Source of the DNA: Clostridia bacterium
GTDB taxonomy: Bacteria; Bacillota; Clostridia; Oscillospirales; Oscillospiraceae
Reading direction: 5' to 3'
NCBI GenBank assembly: GCA_003245395.1
Contig: QKDF01000012.1
Coordinates: forward strand, 1 to 6,813
Length of the DNA stretch: 6,813 nt
Shown in pieces: positions 1-4,752 of this stretch. Position 1 is the first letter of the stretch. The number at the start of each line of letters is the position of its first letter. The position numbers were made by a program, and so were the translations under genes. Under the pieces are notes generated by a model. It saw nothing but the letters and a program-made list of their open reading frames with translations. It had not been told where the DNA came from and did not search any database.

Positions 1-156
1 GGGGCCAAAGAGATTCAGAGTATGATGGACCAGCAGGACCAGGTGGAGTTGACTTGCCGCTTCTGCGACCGCGTGCAGCATTTTACAAAAGATGATTTGG
101 CCCGCCTGCGGGACGCCGCCGGACACGATTCCGGGCGAGCAGGAGAGCCTAAATAA
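1..156 (+). CDS. hslO: Hsp33 family redox-regulated chaperone, C-terminal fragment (5' end outside window)
   Basis: Only the last 51 codons are present, in frame from base 1 to a TAA at 154-156. The fragment reads VELTCRFCDRVQHFTKDDL, which matches the second half of the Hsp33 zinc-binding C-terminal domain: the CxxC pair (fragment residues 19 and 22) followed by an aromatic/His and an acidic helix. In the family, four cysteines (CxC plus CxxC) bind zinc in the reduced state. Oxidation releases zinc and switches on a cytosolic holdase that protects unfolding proteins during oxidative stress. The first cysteine pair and the chaperone core lie upstream of the window, so completeness cannot be judged. 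The tail after the domain (AGHDSGRAGEPK) is a short polar extension. The gene ends 26 bases before the -35 box of the tRNA promoter, and no GC-rich terminator is visible between them. Confidence 0.85.
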   Translation, partial: GAKEIQSMMDQQDQVELTCRFCDRVQHFTKDDLARLRDAAGHDSGRAGEPK

Positions 157-182
157 TTTTTCAAAAAGTTTGCGATTTTTTG

Positions 183-211
183 TTGACAGACAGTGCCCTC
201 TTTAGTATAAT
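183..211 (+). promoter_or_regulatory. Sigma-70-type promoter of the tRNA cluster
   Basis: A perfect TTGACA (183-188) and a perfect TATAAT (206-211) are separated by 17 bases, the optimal spacing for the housekeeping sigma factor. The start of transcription would be near 217-219, giving a leader of about 27 bases before tRNA-Val. The sequence after the -10 box (AACTTT) is AT-rich rather than GC-rich. Such a full-consensus promoter fits the high output expected of stable RNA genes. Confidence 0.9.
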
Positions 212-245
212 AACTTTTGCCGTCTGACGAGTGCGGACGCAACGC

Positions 246-322
246 GGGAGCATAGCTCAGCTGGTTAGAGCACCTGCCTTACAAGCAGGGGGTCACTGGT
301 TCGAGTCCAGTTGTTCCCACCA
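246..322 (+). tRNA. tRNA-Val(UAC)
   Basis: A complete cloverleaf of 77 bases. The acceptor arm GGGAGCA (246-252) pairs with TGTTCCC (312-318, one G-U), followed by discriminator A and an encoded CCA (320-322). The anticodon stem CCTGC/GCAGG (273-277/285-289) holds the loop CTTACAA with anticodon TAC at 280-282, which reads GUA and related valine codons. The T arm is CTGG-TTCGAGT-CCAG. It is the first gene of the cluster, directly behind the strong promoter. Confidence 0.97.
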
Positions 323-349
323 ATTTCAAACTTGACTGTTTGGATTTGG
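320..349 (+). other. Imperfect hairpin in the Val-Asp tRNA spacer
   Basis: CCAA (320-323) can pair with TTGG (346-349) and TTCAAAC (325-331) with GTTTGGA (338-344, one T-G), with one T-T mismatch and a six-base loop. The pairing would include the CCA end of tRNA-Val. A second small inverted repeat, CATTTC/GAAATG (365-370/379-384), lies in the same 80-base spacer. Neither is followed by a T-tract, so a role in precursor processing or spacing is more likely than termination. Confidence 0.4.
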
Positions 350-402
350 TGTAAGATGAGGTTTCATTTCCCGCGAGAGAAATGCTCCTGCAAAAGTCAT
401 CT

Positions 403-479
403 GGCCCGGTAGTTCAGTTGGTTAGAACGCTAGCCTGTCACGCTAGAGGTCGACGGTTCGAGCCCGTTCCGGGTCGCCA
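403..479 (+). tRNA. tRNA-Asp(GUC)
   Basis: A complete 77-base tRNA. The acceptor arm GGCCCGG (403-409) pairs with CCGGGTC (469-475), then discriminator G and encoded CCA (477-479). The anticodon stem CTAGC/GCTAG (430-434/442-446) encloses the loop CTGTCAC with anticodon GTC at 437-439. The G discriminator is the known identity base for aspartate tRNAs. The T arm is ACGGG-type with loop TTCGAGC. Confidence 0.97.
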
Positions 480-485
480 TTTACC

Positions 486-506
486 GCGGGAAGGTCCGCT
501 TCCCGC
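486..506 (+). other. Perfect 8-bp hairpin in the Asp-Phe tRNA spacer
   Basis: GCGGGAAG (486-493) pairs fully with CTTCCCGC (499-506) around the loop GTCCG. It fills most of the 31-base spacer between the CCA of tRNA-Asp and tRNA-Phe. No T-tract follows, so it is not a canonical intrinsic terminator. A cleavage or folding-insulation role in the polycistronic precursor is an inference. Confidence 0.6.
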
Positions 507-510
507 ATAT

Positions 511-586
<76 letters not shown>

Positions 587-589
587 TTC

Positions 590-665
590 GCGGGCATAGC
601 TCATCTGGTAGAGCGCCACCTTGCCAAGGTGGAGGTAGCGAGTTCGAGCCTCGTTGCCCGCTCCA
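590..665 (+). tRNA. tRNA-Gly(GCC)
   Basis: A complete 76-base tRNA. The acceptor arm GCGGGCA (590-596) pairs with TGCCCGC (655-661), then discriminator T and encoded CCA (663-665). The anticodon stem CCACC/GGTGG (616-620/628-632) encloses TTGCCAA with anticodon GCC at 623-625. U at the discriminator position is the usual state in bacterial glycine tRNAs. It is used for translation; nothing suggests a T-box or peptidoglycan-specific variant. Confidence 0.97.
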
Positions 666-666
666 A

Positions 667-699
667 TTTGAATGTCCACACGACGTGTGGGCATTCAAA
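667..699 (+). other. 15-bp hairpin in the Gly-Cys tRNA spacer
   Basis: The arm at 667-681 pairs with 685-699 over 15 positions, with one T-G wobble (675/691) and a three-base loop GAC. It starts one base after the CCA of tRNA-Gly and fills most of the 40-base spacer. The following bases are ACCCTAT, with no T-tract, so it does not look like an intrinsic terminator, although it could be a decayed one. Its length also makes it a possible double-strand RNase substrate. Confidence 0.65.
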
Positions 700-705
700 C
701 CCTAT

Positions 706-780
706 GGTGACATAGCCAAGTGGTAAGGCAAGGGTCTGCAAAACCCTCATTCCCCGGTTCAAATCCGGGTGTCACCTCCA
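706..780 (+). tRNA. tRNA-Cys(GCA)
   Basis: A complete 75-base tRNA and the last gene of the cluster. The acceptor arm GGTGACA (706-712) pairs perfectly with TGTCACC (770-776), then discriminator T and encoded CCA (778-780). The anticodon stem AGGGT/ACCCT (731-735/743-747) encloses CTGCAAA with anticodon GCA at 738-740. The T discriminator is the classical cysteine identity element. Confidence 0.97.
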
Positions 781-785
781 AATAC

Positions 786-829
786 AAAAAGAGAACGGCA
801 CAAGATTTCTTGTGCCGTTCTCTTTTTTT
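786..829 (+). terminator. Strong bidirectional intrinsic terminator
   Basis: A perfect inverted repeat pairs 786-804 with 809-827 around the loop ATTT. The core stem contains GAACGGCACAAG and its complement. It is flanked by an A-run on the left (786-790) and a run of seven T on the right (823-829). It therefore works as a terminator on the + strand after tRNA-Cys and, read on the minus strand, starts 28 bases past the stop codon of the convergent PhoH-family gene. Confidence 0.93.
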
Positions 830-856
830 CGTTTTACCGGGAAAGGAGAAGCCGGT

Positions 857-2233
857 TTACAGCGCGCTTTCAGCAAGGCTTGCCAATGGACTCCGTTCCA
901 CCTGGTTGAGTGTGATGTGTCCGGTCAGGGCAGAATCTTTCAGGCGTTCCACCAGATAGACAAGCCCATTTGAACGGGAATCCACCAGTACGTTGTCGAT
1001 CTGATTGTCACTGGGGTCGCCAATGAAAATGAACTTGGAATTGTGCCCCGCCCGCGTGAGCATGAGCTTTGCCAGATGGGGAGTGGTCTCCTGGGCCTCA
1101 TCCACAATGACCACTGCGTCAGCCAGGGTGCGGCCGCGCATATAGGTGAACGTTTTCATTTCGATGATGCCGGAATGACGCAGATGATCCAGCATCACGT
1201 CCACAGAAGGCCCGTCGTCCTGGGTGTTTTTTCGGGGCTTTCGGCTGCGGCTGTTAAACATCAGCGTTTCCACGGCGTCATAGAAACTGCCCATCCAGGG
1301 GCGAAGCTTTTCATCTTCAGAACCGGGAAGGTATCCGATGTCCCGCCCGGCAGGCTCAACCGGACGGATAAAAATAATCTTACGGTAAAGGTGCTGTTCC
1401 AGCACTTTTTCCAGAGCAACCGCTGTGGCAAGGATGGTTTTTCCGGAGCCTGCGCCGCCCGAGACAGACACAAGCTTAATATTGTCATTCATCATCAGCT
1501 CAAAAGCCAGCTTCTGTTCCAGGTTGATGGGACTGAGTCCCCAGGCCGTATGATTTTCATACTGCAAAGGAACAAGCTGTTCTCCATCAAACCGAGCCAG
1601 AGCAGTGCGCTCCGGGAGCTCTTTTGCTGAAATCAGCACAAATTGGTTGGGATTGAGCGCAAGGCGTTTCGGGGAAAGATGTCCCTCGTCAAACAGCCGA
1701 TCGATCTCTTTTCCCGACAGGGAGATTTTCCGAAGACCCTGATACAGATCCTCCGATGCAATCCGGTCCGTCTCATAATCCTCTGCCGCGATTCCAAGGG
1801 CTTCGGCCTTCAAACGCATGCAGATATCCTTGGAGACCAGAATCGTCTGCACAGCTTCCTCCTGCTTTTGAATGCGCAGGGCAGTCAGAAGAATCCGGTT
1901 GTCGTTTTTCTTCAGATCCAGCTCGTCCTCTACTCCGGGGATAGTGTGATAGCCGTTCATCTCCACCCGCAGCACAATGCCATTTTGAATATGAATGCCT
2001 TCCCGCATGCTTTGGGCAGGGTTCTTTTCTACGATTTCAGACAATTCCCGGACGGCTTGTCGTGCCTGATAACCGCTCAGGCCGTCCCGCGCTTTCAGAT
2101 TATCCAGTTCTTCCAAAACCACCAGCGGTAAAATGACCGTATTTCCAGAAAAATTCAGGATACACCCGGGATCGTGGAGCAAAATATTCGTATCCAGCAC
2201 ATAGTTTTTCCTGATATCGTTCTTTTTTTTCAT
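857..2233 (-). CDS. PIN-domain PhoH family ATPase (YlaK/PhoH2 type)
   Basis: The 458-residue product joins two modules. Residues about 9-140 form a PIN nuclease-like domain with the expected acidic residues: D14 in YVLDTN, E41/E42 in LEELD, D111 in KKNDNR and D136 in VSKD. Residues about 230-455 form a PhoH P-loop ATPase with Walker A GGAGSGKT (259-266) and Walker B VVIVDEAQ (374-381). Family motifs PWMGSFYD, FTYMRGRTL, FIGDPSDNQID and NQVERSPLA are intact. Mycobacterial PhoH2 relatives are reported as RNA helicase/RNases, so a cytosolic ATP-dependent RNA-processing role is likely, but the substrate here is unknown. The length is normal for this architecture. I chose the ATG at 2233-2231 because a GGAGG lies four bases upstream; the reading frame stays open to 2548, but that part lacks a ribosome site and runs across the opposite gene's promoter. 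A basic/acidic stretch at about 328-341 is probably a surface loop. Confidence 0.93.
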   Translation of the reverse strand: MKKKNDIRKNYVLDTNILLHDPGCILNFSGNTVILPLVVLEELDNLKARDGLSGYQARQAVRELSEIVEKNPAQSMREGIHIQNGIVLRVEMNGYHTIPGVEDELDLKKNDNRILLTALRIQKQEEAVQTILVSKDICMRLKAEALGIAAEDYETDRIASEDLYQGLRKISLSGKEIDRLFDEGHLSPKRLALNPNQFVLISAKELPERTALARFDGEQLVPLQYENHTAWGLSPINLEQKLAFELMMNDNIKLVSVSGGAGSGKTILATAVALEKVLEQHLYRKIIFIRPVEPAGRDIGYLPGSEDEKLRPWMGSFYDAVETLMFNSRSRKPRKNTQDDGPSVDVMLDHLRHSGIIEMKTFTYMRGRTLADAVVIVDEAQETTPHLAKLMLTRAGHNSKFIFIGDPSDNQIDNVLVDSRSNGLVYLVERLKDSALTGHITLNQVERSPLASLAESAL

Positions 2234-2236
2234 AAT

Positions 2237-2242
2237 TCCTCC
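2237..2242 (-). promoter_or_regulatory. Shine-Dalgarno site fixing the PhoH-family start
   Basis: Read on the minus strand this is GGAGGA, directly before TT and the ATG at 2233. It is the strongest ribosome site in the window and the main reason to reject the 105-codon upstream extension of this frame. Confidence 0.8.
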
Positions 2243-2332
2243 GGGCACTGCAGAATTTTGAAGAGCAGGGCCGCCGGACAGATGATCTGCATGAGGGACC
2301 GACGGCATATGCAAAACGAATTCGCTGATAAA

Positions 2333-2338
2333 ATTATA
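2333..2338 (-). promoter_or_regulatory. Candidate -10 box for the PhoH-family gene
   Basis: The minus strand reads a perfect TATAAT here, about 95 bases before the start codon. No good -35 box is found at 16-18 bases (the best is AAGTCT at 18), and there is no TG extension. The promoter may need an activator, or the match may be fortuitous in an AT-rich patch. Confidence 0.4.
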
Positions 2339-2378
2339 ACGCCTTAAACGGACGGGAGACTTCATAGGGAGAATAAAT

Positions 2379-2399
2379 CTTTGTAAAGCTTGTGCACAA
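2379..2399. promoter_or_regulatory. Tandem palindromes, candidate operator
   Basis: CTTTGTAAAG (arms CTTT/AAAG) is followed after one C by the perfect ten-base palindrome TTGTGCACAA. If the minus-strand TATAAT at 2338-2333 is used, this lies about 50-75 bases upstream of that start. Two-fold symmetry of this size is typical of dimeric regulator sites, but I do not recognise the motif. Confidence 0.3.
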
Positions 2400-2404
2400 A
2401 AAAC

Positions 2405-2428
2405 AATGTCCAACGGGAGACGGACATT
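2405..2428. repeat. Inverted repeat AATGTCC...GGACATT
   Basis: Seven-base arms at 2405-2411 and 2422-2428 flank ten bases that contain one of the two ACGGGAGAC copies. It lies between the two divergent promoters. It could be an operator or a chance repeat. Confidence 0.3.
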
Positions 2429-2529
2429 TGGCCGGTGGCGGGGAACTGTGAGGAATTTTAAGGCTATGTAAGGAAAATGCCGCTGTGTTAAAGGTGGTTT
2501 AATTCTCTGGAAAACTTTGGGAAAATGCA

Positions 2530-2558
2530 TTGAATCACGTCTGTGCACTCGCTATACT
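2530..2558 (+). promoter_or_regulatory. Promoter of the phosphoesterase gene
   Basis: TTGAAT (2530-2535) and TATACT (2553-2558) are separated by the optimal 17 bases, predicting a start near 2565 and a leader of about 78 bases. Both boxes deviate from consensus, so the promoter may be of medium strength and open to activation. The phased repeats at 2488-2526 sit immediately upstream of the -35 box, the usual position for an activator. Confidence 0.7.
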
Positions 2559-2620
2559 TTCATTGAAAACCGCACGGATGGCGGCAGATATTTCAGGGCA
2601 GCTGCAAGGTGAAGAAAATC

Positions 2621-2650
2621 ATGAGAAAAGGAATGACGCATTATGCATAA
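2621..2650 (+). CDS. Possible 9-residue leader peptide overlapping the phosphoesterase start
   Basis: ATG at 2621 opens a nine-codon frame (MRKGMTHYA) ending in TAA at 2648-2650. An AAGGTGA ribosome site (2606-2612) lies eight bases before it, as good as the site of the main gene. The stop lies just inside the phosphoesterase coding sequence, in another frame, so the two overlap by eight bases. This arrangement could couple translation of the two. Such a small frame can occur by chance, and the peptide shows no recognisable attenuator composition. Confidence 0.3.
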   Translation: MRKGMTHYA

Positions 2651-4649
2651 AACTGCAAAAATTCTGACGGGAACTCTCGCTGCGGCCATGCTGTTGGGTG
2701 TAGGACAGATCGCCACGGCGGCCACTGTTCACTACAACGATTCCAGCGTGACTGGAGCCTCCGCCGAATGGACGGCCTGGGTAAATTCCTGGGAACAGAC
2801 CTCCACGGACTATACGAAGGTTTCCCTGACGCCCGGAAAAGACGAGACACAGCTCAATTTTGCCTGGTACAGCAAGGATTCCGGGAATGCTACGCCCATC
2901 GTTCATTTCGGAACTGACAAGGCCGCGCTGAAGGTATATACCGGAACCTCTGCGGCAGTGGATACCAGCCTCACGGGAGATGCGGCCTATGTTTATAACC
3001 ATGTGACCGTTACCGGCCTGAAGGAAAATACCACTTATTACTATACCGTGGAGAAAAACGGTGTTCAGACCGCGGTTGAGACGTACAAGACCGGCAGCTT
3101 TGAAAGTATCAAGATCCTGTTTGTGGGCGATCCCCAGATCGGCGCCTCCAAGGGACAGACGCAAAACGGCGAGAAGCTGGTGAATGACAGCGGCAGCGCC
3201 AACACGGCGGCACGGAACGACAGCTTTTCCTGGAGCCGTACGCTGGACATTGCAACGGCCCAGAATCCGGATTTGAACTTCATCATCTCTGCAGGTGACC
3301 AGATCAATAAGACCGGCAAACCCAAGGAAGAAGAATATGCCGGCTACCTATCCGCCAAGGCCCTGATCTCGCTGCCGGAGGCCACCACCATCGGCAACCA
3401 CGATTCCCTGAACCCGGATTACTCCTATCACTTCAACAATCCCAACGCCACTGAAAACGGCAAGACGGCCGCCGGCGGGGACTACTACTATTCCTATGGC
3501 GCGGGACTGTTTATCGTGCTGAACACCAATAATTATAATGTGGCCGAGCATGAAAATACCATTTCCGAAGCCGTAGCTGCTTATCCTGATGCCGCATGGC
3601 GCGTGGTGACCATTCACCAGGACATTTATGGCTCCGGCCTGGATCACTCCGATACGGACGGCATGATCCTGCGCACCCAGCTGACCCCCATCTTTGACAA
3701 ATATGATATTGATGTGGTGCTTCAGGGTCACGACCATACCTACAGTCGCTCCAAGCTGCTGTACGGCGATGGACAGACCCACGGCACCTACGAGTTCCAG
3801 CTCAACGCCGACGGCACCGACTATGACTGGGAAAACGCCTATAATACCACGACCGACTCCAAGATTCCCCTGTATCCCGATGCCTCCGATACGGATGGAA
3901 CGGCTGCGCTGGCGGCATTCTCTGCCGACAACAATTGCTACACCATTGAAAATACCTCTGGCAACACCGTGACGAACCCCGCCGGCACGCTGTATATGAC
4001 GGCCAACTCCGCCTCTGGCTCCAAGTTCTATGAGCTGATCAACCAGCAGCAGGCTTATATCGCCCAGCGGAGCCAAAACTGGCTGCCCAGTTACTCGGTT
4101 ATCTCCATGACGGGCACCAGCTTCTCCATCGTGACCTATCAGATCACGGATACCGGCGTTACCGAGGCCATCGATAAGCCCTTCACCATTGAAAAGACCG
4201 GCGCGGCCGTCTCTACGGCGGCTGTCCTGACCCGTGGTCAGGCTGCTGCGCGCATCTACAATGCCGCCGGAACTCCCGCTGTATCTTTCACCGCCTCCTT
4301 CTCCGACGTGTCTGCCAGCGCGGACTATGCCAAGGCGGTTGCCTGGGCCAAAGCTATGGGCCTGACCAAGGGCTATACCGACGGCAGCTTTAAACCTGAT
4401 CAGACCATCACCCGTGCCCAGCTGGCCGCCATGCTGTACCGCTACGCCAGCGTGAAAGGTGTTTCTACCAGTGTCAGCGGCACCGCTTTCGCCGCCTGCA
4501 CCGATGCCGCTTCCGTCCCGGCTGCAGTTAAGCCCGGACTGAAGTTTGCTATGGATGCCGGCCTGATGACCGGTTCCACGGCCAACGCTTCCGGCACCGT
4601 TACCATGAACGATGCGGACTACGCGCTGACAAAGCTGGCCAACCGCTAA
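2643..4649 (+). CDS. Secreted purple-acid-phosphatase-like metallophosphoesterase with SLH anchor
   Basis: The 668-residue product begins with a signal peptide: basic MHKTAK, a hydrophobic core to about residue 21, and probable cleavage after ATA (about 24-26). Residues about 55-150 resemble the fibronectin-like N-terminal domain of purple acid phosphatases. Residues about 156-500 are a calcineurin-like phosphoesterase with metal-site motifs GDPQ (162-165), GDQI (218-221), GNHD (251-254), the His of VVTIHQ (H325) and GHDH (362-365). The first motif has Gln where many relatives have His. Residues about 523-668 are SLH sequence: a partial repeat with LTRG (529-532), a full repeat with ITRA (589-592) and a degenerate last repeat. 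SLH domains bind pyruvylated cell-wall polymers, so the enzyme probably works on the cell surface, releasing phosphate from an unknown ester. An AAGGA site lies ten bases before the ATG. It has its own promoter and precedes a YibE/F gene. Confidence 0.9.
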   Translation: MHKTAKILTGTLAAAMLLGVGQIATAATVHYNDSSVTGASAEWTAWVNSWEQTSTDYTKVSLTPGKDETQLNFAWYSKDSGNATPIVHFGTDKAALKVYTGTSAAVDTSLTGDAAYVYNHVTVTGLKENTTYYYTVEKNGVQTAVETYKTGSFESIKILFVGDPQIGASKGQTQNGEKLVNDSGSANTAARNDSFSWSRTLDIATAQNPDLNFIISAGDQINKTGKPKEEEYAGYLSAKALISLPEATTIGNHDSLNPDYSYHFNNPNATENGKTAAGGDYYYSYGAGLFIVLNTNNYNVAEHENTISEAVAAYPDAAWRVVTIHQDIYGSGLDHSDTDGMILRTQLTPIFDKYDIDVVLQGHDHTYSRSKLLYGDGQTHGTYEFQLNADGTDYDWENAYNTTTDSKIPLYPDASDTDGTAALAAFSADNNCYTIENTSGNTVTNPAGTLYMTANSASGSKFYELINQQQAYIAQRSQNWLPSYSVISMTGTSFSIVTYQITDTGVTEAIDKPFTIEKTGAAVSTAAVLTRGQAAARIYNAAGTPAVSFTASFSDVSASADYAKAVAWAKAMGLTKGYTDGSFKPDQTITRAQLAAMLYRYASVKGVSTSVSGTAFAACTDAASVPAAVKPGLKFAMDAGLMTGSTANASGTVTMNDADYALTKLANR

Positions 4650-4694
4650 GAAAATACCTCTACGCCAATATACGCAGCGCAACAGCGAAAGAGA

Positions 4695-4724
4695 AGCGTC
4701 TCCCCGCATCTGCGGGGAGACGCT
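4695..4724 (+). other. Strong hairpin without T-tract between phosphoesterase and YibE/F genes
   Basis: A perfect 13-bp GC-rich stem (4695-4707 with 4712-4724) closes the loop ATCT. The next bases are GGACTTC and then seven A, so the T-run of an intrinsic terminator is missing on the + strand. The gene-gene gap is 103 bases and no clear promoter is seen in it. The hairpin may protect the 3' end of the upstream message, cause partial termination, or give differential expression. The ribosome site of the next gene starts 14 bases after it. Confidence 0.75.
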
Positions 4725-4737
4725 GGACTTCAAAAAA

Positions 4738-4744
4738 AGAGAGG
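4738..4744 (+). promoter_or_regulatory. Ribosome site supporting a GTG start for the YibE/F gene
   Basis: AGAGAGG ends eight bases before the GTG at 4753. No in-frame ATG with a comparable site lies near the conserved N-terminal membrane segment, so GTG is the preferred start. Confidence 0.7.
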
Positions 4745-4752
4745 GTGCCAGC

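Larger units (their letters stand above)
2234..2642. other. Divergent intergenic region with several short repeats
   Basis: This 409-base region separates the minus-strand PhoH-family gene from the + strand phosphoesterase. It holds no supportable full-size gene. Visible signals are: a minus-strand TATAAT (2338-2333); a CTTT/AAAG near-palindrome plus the perfect palindrome TTGTGCACAA (2379-2399); an inverted repeat AATGTCC/GGACATT (2405-2411/2422-2428); two copies of ACGGGAGAC (2352-2360, 2413-2421); two copies of GGAAAATGC (2472-2480, 2520-2528); an 11-bp-phased TTAA/GAAAA pattern (2488-2537); and the + strand promoter at 2530-2558. Some nine-base repeats could arise by chance in a region this size. 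Confidence 0.6.

Noticed and set aside
157..182. CAAAAA...TTTTTTG repeat after hslO as a terminator
   Set aside because: The stem would be only A-T pairs with almost no GC, too weak to call; hslO transcripts may read into the tRNA promoter region.
590..665. Possibility that tRNA-Gly is part of a T-box or a non-translational tRNA
   Set aside because: It is a complete standard cloverleaf with encoded CCA inside an ordinary tRNA cluster, with no specifier-loop or antiterminator sequence nearby.
857..2233. PhoH/PIN protein as a toxin of a VapBC-like toxin-antitoxin pair
   Set aside because: No antitoxin-sized gene with a ribosome site precedes it; the upstream region is a divergent promoter spacer, so the mycobacterial phoAT-phoH2 arrangement is absent.
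2234..2548. N-terminal extension of the PhoH-family frame by 105 codons
   Set aside because: No ribosome site supports it, the translation is unlike the family, it crosses the promoter of the opposite gene, and the ATG at 2233 has a GGAGG at ideal position and begins at the usual PIN-domain N-terminus.
2619..3164. 181-codon antisense frame at the start of the phosphoesterase gene
   Set aside because: Opposite to a well-supported signal-peptide-bearing gene, with no family resemblance.
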